Source of the DNA: Bolinopsis microptera
Lineage: Eukaryota; Ctenophora; Tentaculata; Lobata; Bolinopsidae
Direction of reading: 5' to 3'
DNA length: 64,000 nucleotides
Assembly (NCBI RefSeq): GCF_026151205.1
Contig: NC_087074.1
Coordinates: 4,588,001 to 4,652,000, forward strand
The notes under the pieces are model-generated. The model had not been told where the DNA came from, did not search any database, and worked only from the letters and a program-made list of their open reading frames with translations. Numbering within the stretch: position 1 is the first letter of the stretch; the number at the start of each line of letters is the position of its first letter. The position numbers were made by a program, and so were the translations under genes. Shown here piece after piece: positions 11,641-22,869 of this stretch.

Positions 11641-12324
11641 GAGCAATTGTTGATGTAAATGCAATGGTGATCACAACCAAGTTCTGAAATCACGCTTCTA
11701 TAGGAGCCTATATAGGAACGGTAATTATTAGAACTGTCAATTGTCAATGTTGTTGTTTTAAATTGTGTTGAGTACGGAGTACTAAACCTGAGCACCGACT
11801 ACTAGTACTAAACACTAAAACCAGAAATAGATTCGAAAAATATGTTAAATGTTGGCCATTTTACCCTAATAAAAATTTGTTGATTATCGCGATAATTCCG
11901 AAATTATTGCGATAATCGATAACGATTTTGGGAAATTATCGCCGATAATTATCGGCCGATAATATCGGTTGGCAACCCTATCTGGAACTAACTGCTGATG
12001 GAATTTGATACGATTCGTTTCATTTTTTGTAAAAATTGTTAAATTTTATAAAATTCCGAATTCTTCAGCGTTTAAAAAAAATTCCGAATCTTATGGAAGT
12101 AAGAATTTCCATTGTGTCTTATCGAAAGTGAGTGAGAGAAACACTTGTGGCAATTTTAATTTACTGGTCCTCTTATTTGTAAAGCTATCCTCAATAAATT
12201 CAATTACAAGTGTGATAACTGTTAAAACAGGGGTCGAATTCACAAAAATAACGTAAACCGTTGATTTGAAGCAACCGCCGCTCCTGTCTTTTGATTGCTG
12301 ATGATGATCAGGAACGCATGACGT
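11641..12324. other. AT-rich spacer inside the 7.2-kb element
   Basis: No gene recognised. At 11880-11975 the word ATTATCG and its complement recur about seven times and lead into TTGGCAACCCT, which resembles the end of small hAT-type elements. That identity is uncertain. Confidence 0.4.
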
Positions 12325-13015
12325 ATAAATATCATCACGACGATTATTGGTCACTCGAAATCGACCCGTTAAGAATGCAATGTAAGTGCGATGGTTTTTT
12401 CTGTGCATTTGTTACCTGTTACTAATTAATCCGCAGGATCAAAATGTTTATTGTATCGATTAAAACATGGATTTTAAGGCATAAGGAAGCATTGTTGAGT
12501 TCTGAAACCAAGTTTAATCGATTTCTCGTGCAATTTAGGTCAGGAGTGGTCATCAAAATAAATTTTGAACAAATTCGATATTTTGGTAAATTTCTAGCTT
12601 TCTGTCAGAAAATAAATCTTCGTTCTATTAGGGGTTAGTAATTGGATGTAACTACAGTACAGCTGTACTTACACCCACTTTCACAAGCATGCAAGCTCAC
12701 CTGGTCCAAAGAGCAGGAAACGGAGAACGGATCTCTGGTGACGTCATAGTCACGTGACCTCAGGCTCATAATCACGTGACCTCAGACCCAATCAATTGGG
12801 TTCTGGCCTGTTCAGCCCCCTGTCACCCGATTTGAGGTGCTGACGACAACTCGTTAACCCAATCAATGTCTGGAAGGCTGCAAATTTTCACATGCCAAAC
12901 TCACAACGGTTTTTTCGGAGTTGTGCGAGATGATGATACATAGAGGCTGCAGAATTATGAGGACTACCAGATCCTGGTGGAACCTAAGCGATCCATGATA
13001 TCACGACAGGCCCTA
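12325..13015 (-). repeat. Right terminal inverted repeat of the 7.2-kb element
   Basis: Inverted partner of 5796-6238. It is longer because about 215 bp between the GAAGATTTATTTTCT and TTACATTGCATTCTT landmarks are absent from the left arm. It retains the TGACGTCA and TCACGTGA sites. Confidence 0.85.
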
Positions 13016-13275
13016 GCAGTACCGTGAAGAAGAATACCATGATCAACAGTGTCGAAGGCTGCTGACAGGTCCAGTAGCATTACAACAGATGCAGATTTTC
13101 ATCGGAGGCAATCAAAAGATAGTTAACTATCTTTATGAGAAGCGTCTCAGTGCTATGATTTTTCTTAATATCTACCTAAGAGAAAAAATACCTACCTAAA
13201 TTAAATTCTACCTGTAATACACTAAATATTAGGTTAAATACATAGGTGGTGGAGTCAGCACACATTTACTAAAAT
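13016..13275 (-). pseudogene. LINE fragment (right part) with a shared non-LINE tail
   Basis: This is the continuation of the CR1/L2-like LINE after the 7.2-kb insertion. The minus strand encodes the region around the first RT motif (LSAAFDTVDHG-like) and ends near 13165. The following ~110 bp (TATCTACCTAAGAGAAAA to GGTGGTGGAGTCAGCACACA) are not LINE coding sequence, yet also follow the LINE at about 31390-31490. Both copies therefore descend from one chimeric source. Confidence 0.72.
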
Positions 13276-13302
13276 CAAATTGTTTAATATCTGCAGGTAT
13301 GA

Positions 13303-13725
13303 TCTTCACTTTATGTGAAGGAAGTACAAGTATTCATGTCAATTCAAGAGAAACCCTTTTTCAAGGCAGAAAGGGTTAATGGATGGTGACTGAAATTTCC
13401 AGGCCTGTCAAGGTTATATTGGACAGTTCGACCACATTAAGTAAAATACAATTTTAAGTAAAAATACAATTAGCAATTCTTCTGAGAAAGTCGAAGGAGC
13501 TCAAAAACACGGTTTAGTTGTAATAGAAGAAGTAATAATTCACTAATGATCGTACATCGGTGCAGAGAGAAAGCTCCAGAAAAGCGAATTGAGAATTATT
13601 TCATGAGAATGGCGAAGTTTGAAATCAAGCAAAATCAGTAGAAGATACGGACACTGTCTCTACTAGTTCAGCAATCAAAGGTAACGTGTAGGAGTAACTA
13701 AGAAAAGGAAACGAAATCCATACCG
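13303..13725. repeat. Dispersed ~410-bp repeat, copy 1
   Basis: Begins GATCTTCACTTTATG and ends near AACTAAGAAAAGGAAA. A second copy with many substitutions and small indels lies at 34950-35360. Both are followed, after different spacers, by GATTGTTCCCGGCCAGGAT (near 13790 and 35808), so the original unit was longer. No protein recognised. Confidence 0.75.
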
Positions 13726-14071
13726 CGGCAAATAGTCATAGAAACTAGTAGATTGTTTAATGTTCATTTGACCAGTTCATTGTAAGCATGATTGTTCCCG
13801 GCCAGGATAAAATATAGTAATAACAATGAGAATTAGTATGGATAAGTTAATATAATAATAACAAGATTGCGCCGGTTAGCGGACACTAGATTTCCATCGC
13901 CCGTAATTAATTACAATTAACAATCGTTTCATATTGGTTAAATTACCAAATTTCTTTGGGGCGTTACAGAGAACAAAATGGAGGGGTTGCCGTTGTCAAT
14001 TATTTGAATCGAAAGTTAACGACCGGACAACCGTAGCGCAGCCTGTGCGGTGATATGCATGATTGCAGTTA

Positions 14072-14615
14072 AAAGGACATCTGTCCGACAGCGACTCTTG
14101 TCCGACTCAATATGTTACCAGAAAAAAAAGACATCTGTCCGAAATTGTGATCTAATTGCAATACGACACATTTCCATTTTCCATTAGAGACATGATCTGA
14201 ACTGAGATATGACCTGAGCTGAACTCTACCATAGTTTATTTTCATTTGATGTCAAAAATTGGACAATAGTTTAAATGTTATATAAATAACTGATCTCATA
14301 CCGCTCTCCTGTGTGTAATGTAGGCTGTGATGTGATTGGCAGCTTGTACAGCTTGTTAGTGTACGGCTAGCATGATCCTGTCCTCAAATAGTCAATCACG
14401 TATCGATGGATCAGATCTCAATGGATCAAATCAGCATTATATTAGGACTGTAGGAGCAACGTCACAAGATTACACGTGAGCTTGTGAAATACGAACGTGA
14501 TCCGAAATTGCACAATGTGATCCGAAAGTTGGACAGATGTCGCCAAAAACGACTCCTATCTGACAGCGACTCTTGTCCGAAACCGGTAATTCGACTGTCG
14601 GACAGATGTCACCCA
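14072..14615. mobile_element. Motif-iterating element built on GGACATCTGTCCGACAG
   Basis: The left edge carries GGACATCTGTCCGACAG followed by CGACTCTTGTCCGA. The right edge carries the inverted CTGTCGGACAGATGTC, and further direct and inverted copies lie at about 14127, 14525 and 14560. The repeated word is itself partly palindromic. No open frame of note, and no clear target duplication was found, so the limits are approximate. Confidence 0.5.
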
Positions 14616-14766
14616 AATCAAATCTGTGGTAGTTAATTACAATGTGAATCATAATAAAATGTATCGTTCATATCGCTAAATATAATGAATCAATCTATTG
14701 GCAATCATGTTCAACATGATTGTATAACCATAATTTATAAACAAAAATAACGGATAACGGATTTGT

Positions 14767-14960
14767 CGCCGGGTGGTGTAGTGGTATCACGATCGCCTCC
14801 CATGCAGAAGAGAAGACCCCGGGGTCAAATCCGGTCGGATGCATGTCGGCCAGTTACCAAGCTGTGATTTGGTACGCTTCGGCCCCAGCTCAAGATTTAT
14901 GCGAGATTGGCGAGCCGGACTCATTCGCACAAAGAATGTGTAAAATAAATTGGAACAGAA
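14767..14960 (+). repeat. tRNA-like (glycine-type) SINE head candidate
   Basis: The stretch GCCGGGTGGTGTAGTGGTAT resembles a tRNA A box region. A CGCCTCCCATGC anticodon-arm-like segment and a GGGTCAAATCC B box follow at proper spacing, closest to a tRNA-Gly(CCC) layout. Acceptor and T stems pair poorly, so it is not a functional tRNA gene. About 120 bp of non-tRNA sequence follows, as in a SINE body. No tail or target duplication was identified. Confidence 0.5.
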
Positions 14961-15724
14961 AAGTTTAACTAAAAGTTTGAGGGAATTAGGACTTAACATG
15001 TAATTAATACTCTTAACGTGTAGTTTATCAACTTTGTTTAGAGCGTGAAAACATTCGACGTAACGCGTCTGCGAGATTTTTGCCAGAATTTTTGCGAGTT
15101 TCGTTGTATATCTCATAACTAGGGTCTCACAAAATCGTGGAGATTCTCCGCGAGATTTCGCACCCGCTTTCAGCACTACATATTCGGTCGCCGCGCTTGC
15201 ATTTTCATCCTTTCAGCGGTGTTTTATTATTCCTGTACTGGTCTAAGTCTTAAAGGATCTATTGTTAATAAAGATCAAGATTCACAGTTGGTTACCTATA
15301 GTTACCATGGTTACCATTAAAGGAGGTATTCATTCCTGGCTATATTCTTCTCAGAATATTCTCGATACTGCCATAGGCATAGTGAATATTTCTTCATTAA
15401 AGTTTGAGAAAGGGACTCTTCAACTGGAGAACTGACTTATTAAATCCTAGCAGGAATTACTCTGGATCCTCATCACATTGATTTCCATTCTAATTCTAGC
15501 CATACAAAACAAACATTACCAGATAACTACGTTTACAATAATTTGACATGTTTCCAGTGGGAAACGAGGCCTTTCCACCGACAAATCCTTAAATGCCGGT
15601 CTTTTCTCAGTCTCATATTTCTCTAGATGAAGTACGAACAGTATAATCTATCGAATAACGTATATTACAAGGTGCTCTGATGATAATTTTAGTAAAATAA
15701 TAATAATTGCCAAAACGAAATGAC

Positions 15725-15795
15725 TTCTGACGAGACTCGACCCGAGTCAACTGCGTGACGGAGCGCGCCCTCAACCATCGTGCTACGTGAGGCTT
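15725..15795 (-). repeat. Degenerate tRNA-like segment
   Basis: On the minus strand, TAGCACGATGGTTGAGGGCG resembles an A box and GGGTCGAGTCTCG a B box about 30 bp later. The stems are poor. It is probably a SINE relic or a decayed tRNA. Confidence 0.35.
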
Positions 15796-16564
15796 ACAAC
15801 TAATTACAATAAATGTACATAATATAATTTCATGAAAATACGCACGTAAATTTTTCGTTATTTAATGATCCAATAACATGACATACCTTTTCGCTACAAA
15901 GGGACTTCGCGAAATCTTCTTAAAGAGAAATAATTTGTGGGGCAAGAAATCTTGCCAGCCTGGAGGGAAGGGGGGGGTGTAAAATTTCGTGGAAAATCGC
16001 ACATTCTATGTGCAAAATCCAATCTCATCGCACTTGTTTTACAATCTTGAGAGGGGCTTTCGGCTGGTGATACACACTCTCTGGCTCGTTGGACTAACCC
16101 CCCCTACAGGCGAGGAATTGTGCCTCGGCAACAGAGTGGCTAGTTACGAAAAGGAATAAGCAACCCAAGCCCATCCAAACGTTCTTCGGGAGAGACCTGC
16201 CCTTGTATAAAGCGGATTACTAATATCGGTTGCAACCAAGCACCCACAACAAAATGAAAGTTTGTATCGCAAGAAGTTTAACGAAAGCTTAAACGACAAA
16301 TATCAATGCGAATCAAAATGTATAATAGCGAAAAGAGATATACATGCGCGATCGTACACGATTTAATAGCTCGATGCTTGGTATAGAGTACACCTTGACA
16401 TAAAAGCATTGTAAAATGCGCGCGCGACCTCAAGTGATAATTTTGTAAAGGAGCACTTGGTTTGCGAGGTTATGCATGTTTTGCTTTGTGACACGACCGT
16501 AAACCCTATGCCCACTATACCCATTCTCAAAATCCTACCTACCACTTCTAACCAACGATTGCCT

Positions 16565-16800
16565 TTTAGGCGATGGAAAAAATATATCGAAAAAAGAATC
16601 ACATTAGCAACAACAAACCAACCACATCACATTTCTAACAAGTGTTCCGAACAAAAAACAATAACAATATATTATACCGGCGCGCTTAAATTTTAATATA
16701 CTTTCAAATAATTTTTGTTGCCATACATACATATTTATAATCAATAAAATTTTGAATAATTTTTTCCATATTTGGGGATGTTCAACATATTACGTATATT
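16565..16800 (+). repeat. Dispersed AT-rich repeat, copy 1
   Basis: Segments such as GCGCGCTTAAATTTTAAT and GTTGCCATACA.GCATATTTATAATCAATAAA recur at 36370-36608 and, for the left part, at 35880-35945. The second locus is interrupted by two 135-bp-type MITEs; this copy shows a related uninterrupted arrangement. Confidence 0.65.
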
Positions 16801-17324
16801 GTATAAAACTCCTTAGCTCCAAATACAAGACTTGCTCAGACAGTTTTTTAAGTTTTAAGGTAAGTTGGAAGGATTTTATGAAAAATGATTTTAATATCAA
16901 AAACAGTGTAAATGAATTTTTATTTTTGTAATGTTTTCAAATTACAGTTTTGGGTAAAAAGTTTACTGCGCATGCATGCCGCGCGCACCTGCTAACAAAC
17001 TCTGCTATACAAACTGCTACAAAACTGTTACTCGCTGCTACAACTCTGCCAGCCAGTAACTGCCACAAACTGAAACTTTAGCTAACTAACTTGCGGTAAA
17101 CGGCACGCCGAATGCGTGGGGCGCGATTACAGCAATTAGAAGCAGTTTTGTGGCAGGATACAAAGGATACAAATGTGATAATTAATTTATTGAGGACACA
17201 ATAGTTGTAAATCTGAAATAATTTAAGTTACACAATTCTAATTATTTACAAGTGTGTAGGGATAATTTACGAAATTGTTGTATAATAAATAAAATAAAAT
17301 AATAAATTAACGTCCAATTTTACA

Positions 17325-17690
17325 GCACAGCAATATATATCTAAAATATCAGATCCCTGTAAGCATAATGTAAAAAAAAGGAAGCTTTTCTCCTGTGCTG
17401 AAGGTTGAATCAAGGCAGATCATAGGTTCTGTAGCAGGCCACCAATTATGGACCAATACATATATAATAAAATAATTAAATTAAATTTGAAAAATTGTGT
17501 CAAGATTGAACTAAAACATAATTCAGGGAAAAATAGACGTATTCCCTCGTCAAATTAACTATTAACCAATACTAAACAGAAACGAAACTCCGGTATAATA
17601 TACGTAATCCCTTTGTCAAACTTGCTATTTACAATATGTTTTAATAAATTAATACGGTTGAAAAATGATTTCATATTCAATAACAATAAT
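17325..17690 (-). repeat. ~370-bp dispersed repeat, inverted copy
   Basis: This is the reverse complement of 27990-28362, recognisable by TTACAGCACAGCAATATATAT at its left and ACGGTTGAAAAT near its right. Copies differ by substitutions and small indels. The other copy lies inside a broken reverse transcriptase, suggesting a mobile non-coding element. Confidence 0.75.
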
Positions 17691-18129
17691 AATAATAATA
17701 ATAATTACAACTTTTATAAACCGCCTTATAGCTAAATCATAATAACTCTCGATATAATTTTAATCCTGGAAATAAACTCTAGTGCTTTCTAAGGGCTCTA
17801 CATTAACTGAGCTTATGTTTAATTGAAAATCTTAGACATGACAAGGTAGCATCAATAAAATTATACAAATGAGGAGCAATACAGTGAGAATTGCACATAA
17901 CAGGAGACTGGAGGTATGGAGCAATAATGATTGACAGTGCACCTTTTTCCACTGTGTACCTAATTTCCTGTAAGAGCTTAATAGGCATGGAAATACTTTG
18001 ATTGCTGGATAGATTGGATTCACTTATGTACTGAGATAACTTAACCGAAATAACATAACTGCGCTAGATACATTGGCTATGTGGGTGCTAATGCTAGTTT
18101 TATAAATAGATAAATATCGAGTTTGTATG

Positions 18130-18660
18130 GTTCAATCGTGTTTTAAAAAAAGGTCCAAATATATGATGCACTGTCCAGTATTTGAGTGGAAAATCTGGCT
18201 CTTATAATAGGCTGTAATAATTTTCGTTCACAGAGAGAATTGAATGGATTGCTCCTTGCGGTGGCATGAGTGGTTGGTAGGATTCTAGATTTTGTTGGAG
18301 AGTCAATCCGACTAGTCAGTAATTTTTTAGGGGATGGAAATTGAATTTTTACTAACTTGAGGAGTAGAGAAACAGTCAATCAATACGTGACATTCGTCCT
18401 CAATAGGCTTTGAGGCCCTTTGCTGAAAAAGCAGTAGGTGCACCAACTTCTCCTCTTGGTACAAGGGGGGTTTCGTATCTCTGCCCCTTTCGATGTAGAG
18501 GTTTTTGCACTGATACGAAACCTTGTCAACTGTTTTTCGTACATCAGGTATTTTTGATAATTCTAATATGCCTCTGGTTTCAAAATCATGTTTAATTAAG
18601 TTTATAGAAATTCTAGTTTTGGCGAGGAGGCCTTGGCAGCTTTGGGCAGCAGTGGGCATC
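18130..18660 (-). pseudogene. LINE C-terminal remnant
   Basis: The minus-strand translation contains a stretch resembling the C-terminal tail common in LINE polymerases: an IERGRDTKPP segment followed by an IEDECHVLIDC segment. These parallel the 'IE.GR..K....EER.C...IEDE.HFL..C' arrangement of CR1- and Jockey-type proteins. The first zinc-ligand pair is lost and frames break downstream. There is no upstream polymerase domain. Confidence 0.45.
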
Positions 18661-19159
18661 TATGTAATCTTAATTGTTACCTTCCATGCCCACAGTTTCA
18701 CTGTTTAAATCTTATCTTAATTTTATCACTCATTAAGTAATTAACTCATTATGTGTTACATACTATATCCTTATGTCCCTAGAAGGGTGGTTCCTGCTAT
18801 CAGTTTTTCGACTGACTTGAATGTCCTGCACAGCAGATTGAAGCTTCTTAAATTATTTTTTATTCTTATTTATTGCTGTGTAAATTGATTCTAATGCTAT
18901 TCTAATTCTAAGCTTTCCAGTATTCACGAATTCTTCCCTCATGGTTATGACCAACACAACAGTAAGATTATATCTTTGGCCAAATAAATATAGCTATAGA
19001 TTTCAAACTAACTCTGAGATGACACTTGACAAGTTTATCTACAAAATGAGATAACTCTTGATGGGCGGTTCCAAGAAAACAAGCTCTTGGACTCAATCCA
19101 GACGGAAGTTTCCTTCATACAAAAGGATTTCATAAAAGCTGGGGACATAAATAAAGGGA

Positions 19160-22100
19160 CAGTGGGGAGCACTCGTCATTGATCCTTCACTACATCCAGA
19201 GTTGGTTCTATGACCTTAACGTAGACGAAGTTTGATGCGTTTGGTGCCAAATAAACGTTGAAGGAAAGAGATATTGGTGGGGATCAGTTTATTGCAAACC
19301 TTTGCAATAACTCTAATGATTCCATAAGAAAATTTTGAAGGACTTTCTTTGGCCACATTGATAAACAAGAGAAATATAAGGCTAAATATAAATTCAACTC
19401 TCTTCTCACATATGAGACTTTAATCAAGACATCATGACTGGGGAGATCATGTACCACGCCAGCAGCGAGGAAGAAGCTTCCTAGACTAACGTTGAAAAGG
19501 AACCCTACTCTCTGCTCTCCATACAAATCCTGCACATTTGTCCTGTACAAATGGAGGAAGTGTTATTGACATAGTGTTAGCCGAAGGCCCCCTCATCTCA
19601 AAGTTGGGAAATCAGTGGATGGATAAAGGAGGTTGAATTATTTTCAGGTGCCCCAAGATAGAGGTCCACTATCCGGTGCTTCAAGAAATCTGCAGAGGAT
19701 CCCCAAAATCAGACATCTGTCCCCTGAGTGTGTATGGACTGGAAGAAAAAATGCAGACGTAAAAATAATGACAAATGCAATGGAGACCAACTGTCAACAT
19801 CTTCGTTCCGGCCCCAGAGTATTAAACCGAGGGATCAGCTATGGCGAGCAGTTATTACAATAAAATACAGGAGCTAACCGAATGTTCATCCCTCAAGAAG
19901 ACAGTATCCATTCATTCAAAAACATATTGGTGTCCTGTAACTTTACAACTTCTATCTAATGAAGCCGCTAGAAGCGAAAGAAAAGATTTAAAGCCAAAGA
20001 TCAACTCCCAGAAACAAGGCCACACTCACTGAAAGCCTGAATTCATTCAAGAAAGCGCTGATTAAAGAAAAGAATGAATGGATTTCGTCCAGAGTATGAA
20101 AACACTCTAACACCAAAGACTCGCACTCCAATTCTGGAGAAAATATAACGAGTTTTTTGGGGCCAAACTGACAAATTTTATCTGCAACCTCAAAGACTGT
20201 GACTTGCTGTCCATCGAAAAAAGAGAAGGAGGAATTGTTATTTAATACTTTCTTCACAGAAAACACCTTTCACAACCAACCCAATTGACCGAGAAGCACG
20301 ACATGCATGTAAATAACGAGTTTCAGTAAAATTACAGAATGTTAAGCAGCAAATCTGCAAGTATTACAATGAGATGATCCGCACTGAACAACCCTATTTC
20401 TATGACGAAGATAAAGAAGCTATAGAAAGGCAAGAAACAAATGACAAATCAATGTGAGCAGACAATATTCACCCTACCATCCTCAAACATATGAAAACAA
20501 ATGTCTTCACGCTTGCAAGATAATATTAAAACCGGTGTATGAGCACAGGAAAATGGCTGTGTAAAAACTTCAGATGTAACATGCCTAAGGAAAGAAAAGG
20601 AAAAATATCCACTACATGTTACCTGGTGCTTATAGACGATTTTCCATATTTTCCCTACTTGGAAAGATTTGTGAAAGAGTGTAGATAAAAATGGAGACTC
20701 CTTCCTGGACATTGAAGGAACGCTTGATGAAGATCAGAAGGTTTCATTGGAGGGAGATCAACAACGCGATATCTTTTTCAGAATGCTGGGCTCTAACCTG
20801 AGGAAGTTTTAAAAGACAGAAGCTTGCATGTATAGTGCTTTTCCTGGACTTCGAAAAGGCCATTTGATAGTGTTCACTCCCATCACTAGTGTCAAACTAT
20901 CAACTCTCGGTATTCAAGAATTATTCTTAACGTGCTGAGAAATTTTCCTTTCAAAACCGGACGATATGTCCTTAATAGTGAACAACTAATAAAGGAGAAA
21001 CAAGAAAATTTACAATATTTTATTACCTCAGGGGGCTGTACTATCACCTCTCCCTCTTCATCCTAAAATAAATTAGCAGACATGACAACACAACACCCCG
21101 GAAGAAGTAAAAAGATATCTAAGCTGCTAAACAATTTGCAGATGACGACACTTATGATTTCCTTCGAGAACATCTCCCTCCGGATGCCATGAAAAAATGC
21201 AGATGGTTTGTGCCACCTCAGCAAGTGGTGCATCAAGAACATGCTAGTAGTGAACTGTGGATACGAATAAAACGAGGCCAATAATCCTTGAAAACTGCAG
21301 CTTATACTGAAGAACAGAAAACCTGCATAATTATGTATTAATGGGAAAAAGCATCAACTACGTCCAAAGCAACAAAGTCCCTTGGGGTAATTAGATTAAG
21401 ACCATCAATTTTCAAGAAACATGCGTCCTCAAAAACTTAAAGAATGCAAAAAGAAAGGGGGGATTAATAACAAATCAACTAACCGCAAATACGGTCTAAA
21501 CGTTATTACCAGCCTACTCCTGTTCCTCCTTAAAAACAAGTGGTCCTCACTAACTGTTCTACTAAAACGCAGCACCTATTGGCTTCACAAGTGGTCCCAA
21601 TCAATTTAAAAGCTTCTGGAAGAAAATCATTCTAAAAATATCTGGTCAGTCCTGAATCCACAAAGGGAATTAACCGAACTTTGCTCCCCAACCATCCCAC
21701 CACCTGGATGTGCAACTCGAAGCTCTTTCGGTTAAATTCATGTGCAAAGTAACTCACAACAAGGTGACCAATCTACTCAGCTACACTCTACCAAGTTTGA
21801 CGAAAGCAGAATACCAAGCTTTTCATGTCTTAACAATGTCACTGATAAAGTACTTCCTTTGGAAAGAAAATAAGTACCCACACGGAACCAGATATGATAG
21901 ACCTAACGCAGCAACATTTCAAGGATCTGGCCTATTATTTACACTCAGGCAGACATAATGAGCTACAAAAATAAATCTGGATTGAACAGCATTGTCGTAA
22001 CAAATCCCTGCAATGCAGAACTGTCCGTAAACAACATGGAGACCAAGATAATGGTGTGATCACAAAGATCAAACAACAGTGGGCCTGCTCAGCTAGACAA

Positions 22101-22860
22101 AAACAACTTCTGATTCGGGCAAAACACGAGTAAAAATCTGACAGCCGATTAATGGACTACATTCAACGGCAGCTCACACACTCTTTGCGAATATCCAAAA
22201 GATCATGGGGTGGTGACAGTGGACTGAAGGCCTGTCGCTTCTGCTAACAGCCATCGATGATTCTCCCTGTACACCAGCTCCTATTGTGTCGGAGTGCAAG
22301 ACCACCAGTTTACCTCAGCTAAAAGAAAGCTGGTGGGGCTGACTCACATTTCCTATCTAGATGAATGTTAACAAAAGCAGCACACAAAAAGCATTCATTA
22401 GAAGAGTCGAATTTCTTTGGGACAAAAATGATGCTCTCCCAGGATTTATCCAACTAAACTAGAAAGAATCTATGAAAATAAAGACTCTGCAAACATCTCC
22501 AGAAGAAATAACACCACCGTAAAGATTAAAGAGGGAGGATCCCTGGACCCGAAATCCACCACTTTTCTGTACTTTCAGAGTACCAATGTGGCAGGAAACC
22601 AGGGCTCATGCTGCCGCTGATCTTAAAGCATAGAAGGGATGGCGCTTCCTAGATCAAACACGGTCCCTGAAGCAGAACCAACACTATGTCCCAACGCAAC
22701 TGGTGTTGGGATGTCGGCCCCCGGTGCCTGGCCGGGTCCAAAAGCAGTCCCCAAGCATCATGTATGTTATGTTGAGAGCATTCTCTAACCAACAATGTGG
22801 AACTCCCACAAAACACCAAAACAGATCTAAAAGAAAAGACACTTAACAACATTGGAAAAA
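19160..22860 (+). pseudogene. Decayed non-LTR retrotransposon
   Basis: Translation in shifting plus-strand frames shows reverse-transcriptase landmarks in order: a GKICERV-like block near 20670, an LFLDFEKAFDSVH-like block near 20835, an LPQGAVLSPL-like block near 21022, and FADDDTYDF near 21137. Many frameshifts and stops separate them. The style of the motifs is closest to the Jockey-like copy at 44205-47663. Sequence from 21040 to 21345 is duplicated at 26960-27268. No frame longer than about 90 codons survives. Confidence 0.68.
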
Positions 22861-22869
22861 ATAGACTGC

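Larger units (their letters stand above)
5796..13015. mobile_element. 7.2-kb long-TIR DNA element, Mutator-like by its 9-bp duplication
   Basis: Both ends begin TAGGGCCTGTCGTGATATCA in inverted orientation and are flanked by the direct repeat GCAGTACCG (5787-5795 and 13016-13024) inside a LINE that reads on either side. The left TIR runs to about 6238 and the right from about 12325. They are highly similar, but the right arm carries about 215 bp more internally (roughly 12390-12605) plus a short extra stretch near 12675. The interior is mostly a purine higher-order array. No transposase or other credible gene was found, so it is non-autonomous. Long TIRs with 9-bp duplications fit Mutator-like elements; foldback-type elements are an alternative. 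Confidence 0.85.

Noticed and set aside
887-11795. Long minus-strand Ser/Pro/Leu-rich open frames within the purine arrays
   Set aside because: They follow from CCT/TCC/CTC composition, exist in overlapping frames, repeat with the array and contain no domain.
11880-11990. ATTATCG cluster ending TTGGCAACCCT as a hAT element
   Set aside because: Only one end is visible and no duplication could be found; recorded only as a note within the spacer.
14767-14838. A functional tRNA-Gly gene
   Set aside because: A and B boxes are present but acceptor and T stems pair poorly; better explained as a SINE head.
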